Notes: generated by a model not told the origin, from the letters alone. 13,975 bases of DNA from Catenibacterium mitsuoka_A (GCF_964259225.1 NZ_CAXVKN010000065.1), one strand, 5' to 3'. Positions 1 through 6,915 are shown, counted from the first letter of the stretch. Program-made: numbers and translations.

Positions 1-8
1 TATGCTGC

Positions 9-33
9 AAAACAAAAGCACCGCTGTGGTGCT
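9..33 (-). terminator. possible second intrinsic terminator
   Basis: Positions 17-22 (AGCACC) and 28-33 (GGTGCT) form a perfect 6-bp stem with a 5-nt loop. Read on the minus strand, the stem is followed by TTTGTTTT. It could be a back-up terminator for the molybdenum operon, about 50 nt past the stronger hairpin, or the terminator of something outside the window. The plus-strand tail is not U-rich, which favours minus-strand use. Confidence 0.35.
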
Positions 34-82
34 AATGTTTGATTATTTTTGAGACATTATCAATTTCGGTTGACATACTTAC

Positions 83-105
83 AAAAAAAGGAGGTAAGCC
101 CTCCT
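83..105 (-). terminator. intrinsic terminator of the molybdenum operon
   Basis: On the minus strand, 6 nt past the modA stop codon, AGGAGG (105-100) pairs with CCTCCT (94-89) around a 5-nt loop and runs into a T tract (to 83). This is a textbook Rho-independent terminator closing the moaA-to-modA operon. Confidence 0.85.
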
Positions 106-110
106 AACTA

Positions 111-893
111 CTACTTACAAATAGTAAAACCACTCTTCTTAAATGTGTCTTTAGATTCTTTAGTCTGTAAGAACTTGATTAAGTTATTTGCTTGTTCTTG
201 ATGTTTAGTTTTATTTACACGTCCTACCGGATAAATAACAGGTGTATCTAATAGGTTGTTGTTGACTTTTTCAAGTACTGTTACTTTAGAACTGCTGGTT
301 GCATCTGTAGAATAAACTAAACCTACTTCAGCACTACCACTTTCTACCCAGCTTAATACTTCAGTGACATTACCACCTAAAGAAATCTTATTCTGGATTG
401 CATCCCAAGTATTTGCGTTAGTAAGTGCGATTTTCGCATACTGACCAGCAGGTACAACTTCAGGATCACCTACCGCAATCATCTTTGCATCAGTGATGTT
501 AGAAATACCTTTTACAGTAGTCTTAGTATCTTTCCCTTTGATTAATACAAGTTTATTTTCTAATAAATTGACAACACTCTTAGAATCAACAAGTTTTTCA
601 TCTACTAAGCTATCCATCTGTTTAGTGGCTGCACTAAAGAATACATCAGCATCTAATCCCTGTTCAATCTGAATCTGTAATTTACCACTACTGTCATAAA
701 CACCCTTTACGTTCACATTTGGATATTTCTTTTCAAAACGAGGAATAAGTGTTTCTTCAAAAGTCTTTTCAAGACTGGCTGCAGCCGTAATAGTAATTGT
801 GACTTTCTTTTCAGGCTTCTTTTCTTCCTGTCCACATCCAGCTAAACTGAATACGAGCGCAAAAGCACATAAGATACTAACTAGTTTTTTCAT
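111..893 (-). CDS. modA: molybdate ABC transporter substrate-binding lipoprotein ModA
   Basis: Binds molybdate (and usually tungstate) outside the membrane and hands it to ModB. From the start chosen here it is 260 residues. It has a lipoprotein signal peptide (MKKLVS, hydrophobic stretch, lipobox LAGC with Cys20), then a type II periplasmic-binding fold. Family signatures are visible: AAASLEKTF, the DSSGKLQIQIEQG stretch, ADVFFSAA, VPAGQYAKIAL and a late GLVYSTDA. An in-frame ATG five codons upstream (908) has no ribosome site. The ATG at 893 has GGAG 9 nt upstream, so I chose it; the gene then overlaps the end of modC by 17 nt, consistent with coupled translation. It is the last gene of the operon, whereas modA is usually first in mod operons. 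The family is certain; the choice between molybdate and tungstate rests on the neighbouring cofactor genes. Confidence 0.94.
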   Translation of the reverse strand: MKKLVSILCAFALVFSLAGCGQEEKKPEKKVTITITAAASLEKTFEETLIPRFEKKYPNVNVKGVYDSSGKLQIQIEQGLDADVFFSAATKQMDSLVDEKLVDSKSVVNLLENKLVLIKGKDTKTTVKGISNITDAKMIAVGDPEVVPAGQYAKIALTNANTWDAIQNKISLGGNVTEVLSWVESGSAEVGLVYSTDATSSSKVTVLEKVNNNLLDTPVIYPVGRVNKTKHQEQANNLIKFLQTKESKDTFKKSGFTICK

Positions 894-1536
894 GAATCGT
901 TTCTCCATTTTTTATAATATACATTTCATGACTCAAAGCTTTGATTTCATCCTTATTATGGGACACAAAGACAACAGGTCGATGGTAAGCATCAAGTCTT
1001 GTCTTCATCTCTTTTAAGAGTTCATCTTTTAAATCTTCATCGAGAGCACTGAATGGTTCATCTAAAAGAATCGCCTCAGCGTTATAAATAAGAAGTCTAG
1101 CTAAGGCAACGCGCTGTTTCTGTCCCCCTGACAACTGTCTTGGATAACGCTTTTCTAATCCTTCTATATGCAACTCCTTCATCAGCTGAATCACTGAATC
1201 ATGAATTGTAGTCTTATCAAGTCTGCGTGCTACAAGTGGTGAGGCAATATTGTCATAAACTGTCATATTTGGAAATAATGCATAATTCTGAAACATATAT
1301 CCAATATTTCGTTCTTGTGGTGTTAAGTTAATATGTTGATTAGAATCATAGAGTACTCTTCCGTCTAATACAATTCTTCCTGAATCAGGTGTTTCTATAC
1401 CGGCTATACATTTAAGCGTCATACTCTTACCACTGCCACTTGGTCCCATCACACCTAAGCATATTTCATCAATCTTAAAATGAACATCTAAGTCAAATTC
1501 ACTTAGTTTTTTATATATATCTACTTCTAAATGCAT
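877..1536 (-). CDS. modC: molybdate ABC transporter ATP-binding protein ModC (short form)
   Basis: ATPase subunit that powers molybdate import through ModB at the inner face of the membrane. All ABC motifs are present: Walker A GPSGSGKS (31-38), Q-loop Gln83 in MFQNYALFPNMTV, signature LSGGQKQR (135-142), Walker B AILLDEP (155-161) with catalytic Glu160, D-loop SALD and an H-loop SHN near residue 193. At 219 residues it stops right after the nucleotide-binding domain. The classical ModC of E. coli is about 350 residues and carries a C-terminal molybdate-binding (TOBE/MOP) regulatory domain, which is missing here. The start has AGAGG 8 nt upstream, and modB ends 1 nt before. Assignment to molybdate rests on its place between modB and modA. 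Confidence 0.94.
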   Translation of the reverse strand: MHLEVDIYKKLSEFDLDVHFKIDEICLGVMGPSGSGKSMTLKCIAGIETPDSGRIVLDGRVLYDSNQHINLTPQERNIGYMFQNYALFPNMTVYDNIASPLVARRLDKTTIHDSVIQLMKELHIEGLEKRYPRQLSGGQKQRVALARLLIYNAEAILLDEPFSALDEDLKDELLKEMKTRLDAYHRPVVFVSHNKDEIKALSHEMYIIKNGETIHEKTS

Positions 1537-1537
1537 C

Positions 1538-2215
1538 TTAAAAGCCTCTCTTTTTCTTGACCCATAACTGATAGATATTCAGTAATATGACAGCTGTAAA
1601 GCATATAGCGATAATAACAACAACATAGAAAGATGCGCTATGCATATCACTGCTGACAACTTCACTATAAACAGCTAAAGGCAGTGTACGTGTTTTTCCA
1701 ACAATATTACCTGCAAGCATCGCTGTGGCACCAAATTCTCCTAAACCTCTCGCAAATGATAATACACCCCCACTGATAATACCTGGCAAAGCATTGGGTA
1801 CGAGTACCTTGAAGAAGATACTTGTTTCACTCATGCCAAGTGTTCTTGCAGCATCTACTAAATCTGTATCCACCTGTTCAAGAGCTCCTCTTGCAGAGCG
1901 ATACATGATGGGAAAAGAGATGACGACTGCCGCAATCACTGTGGCACTAAAGCTAAAAGCGATACGCACACCAAATACATTTAAGAAAAATGAACCAATC
2001 GGCTGATTGACACCAAAGATGAGTAATAAGAAGAAACCCATTACTGTTGGTGGTAAAACAAGTGGAAGTGTGAAGATGCCATCAAAAACAAGTTGAATGA
2101 CTTTATTTTTAAGTGTCATCATCCATCTTGCTGCAAAGAGTCCTAGAAAAAATGTGATAAAGATAGAAAAAGCAGCGCATTTAAATGAGATCCATATAGG
2201 CGAATAATCAATCAT
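1538..2215 (-). CDS. modB: molybdate ABC transporter permease ModB
   Basis: Membrane channel subunit of the molybdate importer. It is hydrophobic with about five to six spans. It shows LPLVLPPTVMGFFLL, the SFPIMYRSARGALEQVD stretch and the EAA coupling loop (DAARTLGMSETSIFFKVLVP followed by NALPGI) that docks on ModC, then FARGLGEFGATAMLAGNI, all typical of ModB/CysT permeases. The start is uncertain. An ATG at 2239 directly abuts an AAGGAG, too close to use well; a GTG lies at 2227. The ATG at 2215 begins MIDYSPIW, which lines up with the usual ModB N-terminus and overlaps the upstream stop as ATGATTGA. I take 2215 (225 residues), with translation coupled to the upstream gene. The end is 1 nt before modC. 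Confidence 0.92.
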   Translation of the reverse strand: MIDYSPIWISFKCAAFSIFITFFLGLFAARWMMTLKNKVIQLVFDGIFTLPLVLPPTVMGFFLLLIFGVNQPIGSFFLNVFGVRIAFSFSATVIAAVVISFPIMYRSARGALEQVDTDLVDAARTLGMSETSIFFKVLVPNALPGIISGGVLSFARGLGEFGATAMLAGNIVGKTRTLPLAVYSEVVSSDMHSASFYVVVIIAICFTAVILLNIYQLWVKKKRGF

Positions 2216-3149
2216 CACTTCTTGCACAATCGTGCGCATCTCCTTTTAAGATTTCTAAGCCATGATGAAGAGGATCTATAATAATATCTAAACTCTCCTT
2301 CACTGCCTTGACACTTCCTGGAAGATTTATAATGAGTGTGTTGTTTCTTATCACACTCGCGCCACGAGATAACATCGCACGATTCGTATATTTCATAGAT
2401 TCATAACGAATCGCTTCAGAAATACCTGGGACAAGGCGTGTGGCCACTTTTAAAGTTGCTTCAGGTGTCACATCTCTAAGTGACAAACCTGTACCTCCTG
2501 TAGTTAAGATTAAATCATTCTCACAACGATCACTTAAATTAATAAGTGCCTGTTCAATCATTTTCTGATTATCTGGAAGAATATCTAATGATGTGACATG
2601 ATAGCCTCTTTCTTCCATATATTTCTTAATATAAGGACCACTTTCATCCTCTCTTTGTCCTTGACTGCCTTTATCGGATAAAGTAAGTACAGCAACACGT
2701 ATACGTGAATCTGTAGGAGGTGTATAAGTCACTTCATCATCGCAATGAATCACTCCGCCATGAATAACTTTTCCGAAAATACCAAGTCGAGGCATAATAC
2801 ATTCACCTACCTGGTGATAAATACGACAATGAGCATGACAGCTTTTACCTCTCTGGGTGATTTCTAAATCCACTTCACCAATATGAACATGGCTTCCTAC
2901 GACAAGTTTATTAAAATCAATACCGGAAATAAGAAGATTCTCACCAAAAGCACCATCTTCAACATCTCCACCACGTCTTTTAAAGTCTTCTCTTTCTTCA
3001 TAAGGTAATAAACTGACCTGTCTATGCCATTTACCTGCATGGGCATCATGTTCTAAGCCAAAATCTTCTATTATTTTAGTTTCTTGTATAGGTTTCTTTT
3101 CAGTCCCCTTCTTCTCACTAATACAAATTGCTTCTACTTTTCCTGCCAA
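2208..3149 (-). CDS. MOSC domain-MogA fusion (molybdopterin adenylyltransferase)
   Basis: Two-domain protein of 313 residues. Residues 1 to about 145 form a MOSC domain, with the characteristic GAFGENLLISGID, ITQRGKSCHAHC (Cys104, Cys108) and the CIMPRLGIFGKVIHGG stretch. MOSC domains bind sulfur or molybdenum cofactor. Residues about 149-303 are a MogA/MoaB domain: TLSDKGSQGQREDESG (156-171), TTGGTGLSLRDVTPEAT (216-232) and NLPGS (275-279). MogA adenylylates molybdopterin with ATP before MoeA inserts molybdate. The start is a TTG codon at 3147-3149 inside the end of moaC (16-nt overlap), with GGTGA a few nt upstream; no better ATG lies nearby. The downstream neighbour is modB. Such fusions occur in other anaerobic Firmicutes; what the MOSC half does here is inferred only. 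Confidence 0.93.
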   Translation of the reverse strand: MAGKVEAICISEKKGTEKKPIQETKIIEDFGLEHDAHAGKWHRQVSLLPYEEREDFKRRGGDVEDGAFGENLLISGIDFNKLVVGSHVHIGEVDLEITQRGKSCHAHCRIYHQVGECIMPRLGIFGKVIHGGVIHCDDEVTYTPPTDSRIRVAVLTLSDKGSQGQREDESGPYIKKYMEERGYHVTSLDILPDNQKMIEQALINLSDRCENDLILTTGGTGLSLRDVTPEATLKVATRLVPGISEAIRYESMKYTNRAMLSRGASVIRNNTLIINLPGSVKAVKESLDIIIDPLHHGLEILKGDAHDCARSDD

Positions 3150-3613
3150 TTGAATTCACCGCTCTTTCCACCTGTTTTCTTTATTAAATGAATATCTTTA
3201 ATTTCCATTTCTTTACTGATTGCCTTACACATATCATACATAGTTAATAATGTGACACTTACTGCGTGTAATGCTTCCATTTCTACCCCTGTCTTCCCTT
3301 TACATTTCACTGTCGCAAAGGCATGAATCTGATTGATTTCTTCATCTATTTCAAAATCAACAGTGACATTAGTAATCATTAATATATGACAAAGAGGAAT
3401 CATATCACTTGTCTTTTTTGCGGCCATAATACCTGCAATTCTTGCCACACCAAGAACATCCCCTTTTTCTATTGTATTATTTTTAATATGCTCAATAATC
3501 TCATGATTGACTTGAATAGTCCCTCTTGCATAAGCTGTTCTTTTTGTGATCTCTTTATCAGATACATCCACCATAATGGCGTTTCCATCTTCATCAAAAT
3601 GTGTAAATCCCAT
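3134..3613 (-). CDS. moaC: cyclic pyranopterin monophosphate synthase MoaC
   Basis: Converts the MoaA product (3',8-cyclo-7,8-dihydro-GTP) to cyclic pyranopterin monophosphate, the second step of molybdenum cofactor synthesis in the cytoplasm. At 159 residues it is family length. Signatures in order: THFDEDGNAIMVDVSDKEIT near the start, RTAYARG, GDVLGVARIAGIMAAKKTSDMIPLCH (51-76), the GKTGVEMEALHAVSVT stretch and YDMCKAISKEMEI, which holds the catalytic Asp-x-x-Lys. AGGAGG sits 5 nt before the ATG and overlaps the last codons of moaA, whose stop is 1 nt upstream. The 3' end overlaps the MOSC-MogA gene by 16 nt. Confidence 0.97.
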   Translation of the reverse strand: MGFTHFDEDGNAIMVDVSDKEITKRTAYARGTIQVNHEIIEHIKNNTIEKGDVLGVARIAGIMAAKKTSDMIPLCHILMITNVTVDFEIDEEINQIHAFATVKCKGKTGVEMEALHAVSVTLLTMYDMCKAISKEMEIKDIHLIKKTGGKSGEFNWQEK

Positions 3614-3614
3614 A

Positions 3615-4559
3615 TTACCCTCCTATTTGATTCATTACAGTGCCACTTTGTTCATCTTCGAAATGGTGCTGTTCTGGCTTCATATAAATGGCATCTCTCA
3701 TTACTTCTTCTAGTTTGATTTCGTCACCTATATAAGGTTTTAATGCGATACTATTCTTATGAAATAAGCATAATTTTAATGATCCTGTACTAGACAAACG
3801 CACACGATTACATTCATGACAGAACTTATGATGTAAGGCTTCAATAAAGCCAATGACACATTTCATATTCTTTATTCTTATATAATGTGCAGGACCATTG
3901 CCTAATCTTTCTGTGATTTCTTCTATATTATAATGTAATGCAAAATATGACTGTACCTCTTCTATTCTATTTTCTCTTTTATTTGAACCAAGTGGCATGA
4001 GTTCTATAAAACGAAGGCTCACTGGTAAATCTTGACAAAAATCAATCAAGCTTTCTAAATCACTTTGTGTAAAAAGTGGTCCTACGACTGTATTGATTTT
4101 TATATTGAGTCCAATAGAAACACCATAAAGAAGATTTTTTAATACTGTATCAAGTGTATCTTTACCACAGATAGAAGCATATTTCTTTGAATCAAGTGTA
4201 TCTATAGAGAAGTTGATGCCATCAATCCCAATGTCCTTTAATTCATCCATAGCACGTGCATCTAGTAATAAGCCATTAGTTGTAAGAGTTACCTGTCTCA
4301 CACCCTCTAGTTGTTTGAGCTGTCTTAAAAAAGAAAGATATCCTTTTCTTACCGTTGGTTCTCCACCAGTCACCTTGAAGTTTACTATACCTAGTTTTAC
4401 TGCCACTCTGCATATATCTAGTATTTCTTCATAGCGTAAAATATCATTATGTGAAAGAAATTTGAATTTATCTGGATTACAATATACACAATGATAGTTA
4501 CATCTATCTGTAATCGATATTCTCATATAATCAATTGTACGGTTATAACGATCCTTCAT
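3615..4559 (-). CDS. moaA: GTP 3',8-cyclase MoaA (radical SAM)
   Basis: First enzyme of molybdenum cofactor synthesis: a radical SAM protein that cyclises GTP. The N-terminal 4Fe-4S site is CNYHCVYC (Cys20, Cys24, Cys27), followed by the SAM-binding VTGGEP (63-68). The C-terminal substrate-side cluster is CHECNRVRLSSTGSLKLC, giving the family spacing Cys-x2-Cys-x13-Cys. The protein ends in the conserved Gly-Gly needed by MoaA, so the C-terminus is intact; 314 residues is slightly short but normal. AAGGAG lies 5 nt before the ATG. It is the first gene of the operon, behind a leader with a strong inverted repeat. Confidence 0.97.
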   Translation of the reverse strand: MKDRYNRTIDYMRISITDRCNYHCVYCNPDKFKFLSHNDILRYEEILDICRVAVKLGIVNFKVTGGEPTVRKGYLSFLRQLKQLEGVRQVTLTTNGLLLDARAMDELKDIGIDGINFSIDTLDSKKYASICGKDTLDTVLKNLLYGVSIGLNIKINTVVGPLFTQSDLESLIDFCQDLPVSLRFIELMPLGSNKRENRIEEVQSYFALHYNIEEITERLGNGPAHYIRIKNMKCVIGFIEALHHKFCHECNRVRLSSTGSLKLCLFHKNSIALKPYIGDEIKLEEVMRDAIYMKPEQHHFEDEQSGTVMNQIGG

Positions 4560-4572
4560 ACAAACTCCTTTC

Positions 4573-4596
4573 CGTTATTCTCGTTTGAGAATAACG
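4573..4596. promoter_or_regulatory. perfect inverted repeat, ModE-like operator
   Basis: Arms CGTTATTCTC (4573-4582) and GAGAATAACG (4587-4596) are perfect complements around a 4-nt centre. The element ends 6 nt before the moaA Shine-Dalgarno. Its outer bases CGTTAT-N12-ATAACG fit the outer part and spacing of the ModE consensus as I recall it (CGNTATATA-N6-TATATAACG, also 24 bp); the inner ATA/TAT do not match. It lies in front of a molybdate uptake/cofactor operon, so an operator for a molybdate-sensing repressor is the natural reading. An RNA hairpin acting on moaA translation is the alternative. Confidence 0.6.
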
Positions 4597-4606
4597 CCAT
4601 ACATAG

Positions 4607-4622
4607 TGTACAATGATGTACA
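4607..4622. repeat. paired TGTACA palindromes, 10 bp apart
   Basis: TGTACA occurs at 4607-4612 and 4617-4622, one helical turn apart, directly downstream of the candidate moaA -10 box. The symmetric layout suggests a second protein-binding site in the moaA leader, but I cannot name a regulator. Confidence 0.35.
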
Positions 4623-4649
4623 TTAAAATACAATGATTTTGTGAAACAA
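4622..4649 (-). promoter_or_regulatory. candidate moaA operon promoter
   Basis: On the minus strand: TTGTTT (4649-4644), 16 nt, TTTAAT (4627-4622). An alternative is TTGTAT with TACACT (4610-4605) at a 17-nt spacing, which would put transcription start at the edge of the 4573-4596 inverted repeat, the better geometry for repression. Neither is a strong consensus. Confidence 0.4.
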
Positions 4650-4672
4650 ATGAGAAATATCGCTTTGTTGAC

Positions 4673-4701
4673 TTGTTTCAAACGCATTAGCGTATTAGAA
4701 T
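4673..4701 (+). promoter_or_regulatory. candidate aminotransferase promoter
   Basis: TTGTTT (4673-4678), 17 nt, TAGAAT (4696-4701, five of six consensus bases). A better -35 (TTGACT, 4668-4673) lies just upstream but has no good -10 at the right distance. Start of transcription would be about 30 nt before the ATG. Confidence 0.45.
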
Positions 4702-4736
4702 AGTATCTATATTACTAAACAAGCGGAGGATAACGT

Positions 4737-5966
4737 ATGAATTTCGTAAAAGATAGCGTAAATCAGCAGCCAATAGTAGATACAGTTTTTACTATTGTTG
4801 CGAAAGCAAAGGAAGCGAAAGAAAAGTATGGAGCTGATCAGGTTGTAGATGCAACTATCGGTTCTTTATATAATGAAGAAGGTCAGCTTGTCGCATTGGA
4901 CAGTGTTTACAATTCTTTAAAGAGTCTTGATAATAAGGTTCTTGCAAAATATGCAGCAAGCTTTACTGGTAACCCTACATTTAGACAGAAGGCTTATGAT
5001 TGGGTATTAGATGGTAATAGCCATCTAGAACATGAAGTAGTGGCAACTCCAGGAGGAACTGGTGCTGTATCTATGACTATTCAGGAATGTTTAGATGAAG
5101 GTCAGACTGTCATCCTACCTGAAATTGCATGGGGAAGCTATGCATTAATGGCTCAGATGCATAATCTTGAAATGGCTAAGTATTCTTTATTTGAAGGAGA
5201 TCATTTCAATATTGCCTCTTTCAAGGAAACATGTCTTGAAACAATGAAGAAACAGAATAAGTTAGTGATTGTTATCAATGACCCATGTCATAACCCTACT
5301 GGTTATTCTTTAACTCATGAAGAATGGGATGAAGTGATTACTTTCTTAAATGAATGCAGCAAGACTCATGCTGTTGTATTATTAAATGATATTGCTTATA
5401 TTGATTTCTCAAGCCGTCAAAAAGAAGCTAAGACTTATTTTAGTCAGTTTGACAAGATCAGCGATAATGTGATTGTGGTTGTTTCATTCTCATTATCTAA
5501 ATCGATGACAAGTTATGGTTTAAGATGTGGTGCAGCAATCATCTTAGGTCAGAAGAAAGAATCAGTGAATCAAGTAAAGATTGTATTTGAAAAGAATGCT
5601 CGTGCAACTTGGTCAAATATCAACAATGGAGCAATGGAAACATTTGTAGATGTATTAGATAACCACGGTGAAGAATATGATCAGGAAAGATTAACATATG
5701 TTCACTTATTAAAAGAAAGAGGAGATATCTTCACAACTGAGGCCGATGAAGTAGGATTAAAGTATTATCCATATAAAGAAGGTTTCTTCGTTACACTTGC
5801 TATGGATAATGAAACTCGTGATAAGTACCATGAAGCTTTAATGGCAAACAATATCTTTACTGTAAAGGTTAATCTTGGTATTCGTGTCGCTATCTGTTCA
5901 TTATCAGTAGAAAAGACTAAAGGTCTAGCAAAGAAAATGAAGGATATCTTAGATACAATTCAGTAA
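4737..5966 (+). CDS. PLP-dependent aminotransferase, class I/II
   Basis: Transfers an amino group between an amino acid and a keto acid, with pyridoxal phosphate as cofactor, in the cytoplasm. The 409 residues show the fold-type I pattern in order: phosphate-side Gly-rich turn TPGGTGA (104-110), NDPCHNPTGYSL (181-192, conserved Asn186), NDIAYIDF (217-224, Asp218 and Tyr221 contacting the cofactor ring), cofactor lysine Lys255 in SLSKSMTSYGLRCG, and a late Arg in LGIRVAICSLS that should hold the substrate carboxylate. The layout is closest to the aspartate/aromatic aminotransferase branch, but the substrate cannot be told from sequence alone. GGAGG lies 8 nt before the ATG. It is divergent from the molybdenum operon, sharing 177 nt of upstream DNA, and ends at its own terminator; no functional link to molybdenum is evident. 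Confidence 0.9.
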   Translation: MNFVKDSVNQQPIVDTVFTIVAKAKEAKEKYGADQVVDATIGSLYNEEGQLVALDSVYNSLKSLDNKVLAKYAASFTGNPTFRQKAYDWVLDGNSHLEHEVVATPGGTGAVSMTIQECLDEGQTVILPEIAWGSYALMAQMHNLEMAKYSLFEGDHFNIASFKETCLETMKKQNKLVIVINDPCHNPTGYSLTHEEWDEVITFLNECSKTHAVVLLNDIAYIDFSSRQKEAKTYFSQFDKISDNVIVVVSFSLSKSMTSYGLRCGAAIILGQKKESVNQVKIVFEKNARATWSNINNGAMETFVDVLDNHGEEYDQERLTYVHLLKERGDIFTTEADEVGLKYYPYKEGFFVTLAMDNETRDKYHEALMANNIFTVKVNLGIRVAICSLSVEKTKGLAKKMKDILDTIQ

Positions 5967-5969
5967 GGC

Positions 5970-6006
5970 AAAAGGATTGAGTCAATGGCTCAATCCTTTT
6001 TATTTG
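5970..6006 (+). terminator. intrinsic terminator between convergent genes
   Basis: AAAAGGATTGAG (5970-5981) pairs perfectly over 12 bp with CTCAATCCTTTT (5989-6000), 7-nt loop, followed by TATTTG. It ends the aminotransferase transcript. Because the stem itself ends in TTTT on both strands, it may also stop the convergent rpiR-type gene whose stop codon is at 6009. Confidence 0.85.
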
Positions 6007-6008
6007 TT

Positions 6009-6860
6009 TTAACCAACAGTTTTATTATAAAATTCATCAGAATTCAATGTATTCTCATAGTTGATAGCACATAAAGATGTAAAGAATAGATCAAAGATAA
6101 ACTTAGTAGAAATACTGAAAATAACATCTCGTAATTTCACCAATGTCTCATTGCTTTCTGCCTTGATTGTATATGTGACACATTTAGAGATTGTTCCTTT
6201 ATCATCTGGTGTAATCGCGATAGTTCTAATACCTCTACGGCATAATATACGTGCATTATCCAGAATATGTCGTTTAAAGCCAGTTTTAGTGACCAAGATA
6301 ACAACGTGAGTTGATGGAACATTTAGACTAGCATGTATCTGTAAGTCCTGATTTTCATACACATAAACTGGTTTACCAATTGGCATCAAAACATGTTGCG
6401 CATAATGCGCAATATTTGCGTTCATATCTGTCGCAATAATATCAATTGCCTCACATTTATTTAATACATCAATAATTTCATCATATTGTGCAAGTGATAT
6501 ATTATTTTTTGTACGCGCGATTACATTATCATAAAGCTGTGCTGTTTTATTAATACATTCTAAGCCACTATCATTTTTGTTAAGTTCAACTTTAGGCATA
6601 TGCATATCACGTAGTTTTAATACAATATCAAATTTAAAGTCATTAAAATTGGCATAACCGAACTTTCTAGAGAGTCTCAATATAGATGTTGGATTAGAAT
6701 AAGTCAAACGTGCTAATTCTCTTGAAGACATATAAGGCACCTGATCTAAATGTTCGATAATATACTGACAGATTGATTTTTCAGCATCACTGAGTTTTTT
6801 ATTTAATTCAATACCTTTCTGAAGGTTCCCTCCAGATTCTATAAGTTCATCTAATAACAT
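6009..6860 (-). CDS. RpiR/MurR-family transcriptional regulator (HTH plus SIS)
   Basis: DNA-binding regulator of sugar metabolism, 283 residues, normal for the family. Residues about 15-85 are the RpiR-type HTH (LSDAEKSICQYIIEHLDQVPYMSSRELARLTYSNPTSILRLSRKFGYANFNDFK region, recognition helix near 54-66). Residues about 125-265 are a SIS sugar-phosphate domain (IDIIATDMNANIAHY; VVILVTKTGFKRHILDNARI; RGIRTIAITPDD). The phosphate loop, normally S-x-S-G-x-T, reads TKTGFKR here, so effector binding may differ. GGGAGG precedes the ATG by 7 nt. It sits 67 nt downstream of the PTS permease gene on the same strand, separated by a terminator hairpin. The permease is its most likely target; whether it activates or represses is not visible. 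Confidence 0.9.
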   Translation of the reverse strand: MLLDELIESGGNLQKGIELNKKLSDAEKSICQYIIEHLDQVPYMSSRELARLTYSNPTSILRLSRKFGYANFNDFKFDIVLKLRDMHMPKVELNKNDSGLECINKTAQLYDNVIARTKNNISLAQYDEIIDVLNKCEAIDIIATDMNANIAHYAQHVLMPIGKPVYVYENQDLQIHASLNVPSTHVVILVTKTGFKRHILDNARILCRRGIRTIAITPDDKGTISKCVTYTIKAESNETLVKLRDVIFSISTKFIFDLFFTSLCAINYENTLNSDEFYNKTVG

Positions 6861-6883
6861 AACTTTTCCTCCCTTATACGCAT

Positions 6884-6915
6884 AAAAAAGGTACTTTCCC
6901 GCCTAGAAAGTACCT
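6884..6915 (-). terminator. terminator or attenuator between the PTS gene and the rpiR-type gene
   Basis: Minus strand: AGGTACTTTC (6915-6906) pairs perfectly with GAAAGTACCT (6898-6889) around a 7-nt loop, then TTTTT (6888-6884). It lies 13 nt after the permease stop and about 24 nt before the regulator ATG. I see no clear promoter after it, so the regulator probably depends on partial read-through or on a promoter inside the permease gene. Confidence 0.82.

Noticed and set aside
70..98. TTGACA at 70-75 as a plus-strand promoter
   Set aside because: No -10 box follows at 16-18 nt, and the sequence there is the terminator stem of the molybdenum operon.
799..1017. Open frame on the plus strand across modA/modC
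   Set aside because: Antisense to two clear genes, no ribosome site, no recognisable domain; a shadow frame. The same holds for plus-strand frames at 1725-2006, 3386-3718, 4213-4434, 6061-6309, 7178-7399 and 10888-11181, and minus-strand 9215-9478.
4676..4689. cre-like site before the aminotransferase gene
   Set aside because: TTCAAACGCATTAG keeps the centre AAACG but lacks the outer TG and CA; too weak to report.
4668..4696. TTGACT with CGTATT as the aminotransferase promoter
   Set aside because: The -35 is good but the -10 at 17 nt is poor; TTGTTT with TAGAAT fits better overall.
4560..4736. Molybdenum cofactor riboswitch before moaA
   Set aside because: The space is only 177 nt and shared with a divergent promoter; apart from one simple 10-bp hairpin I see no multi-stem fold of the needed size (about 140 nt).
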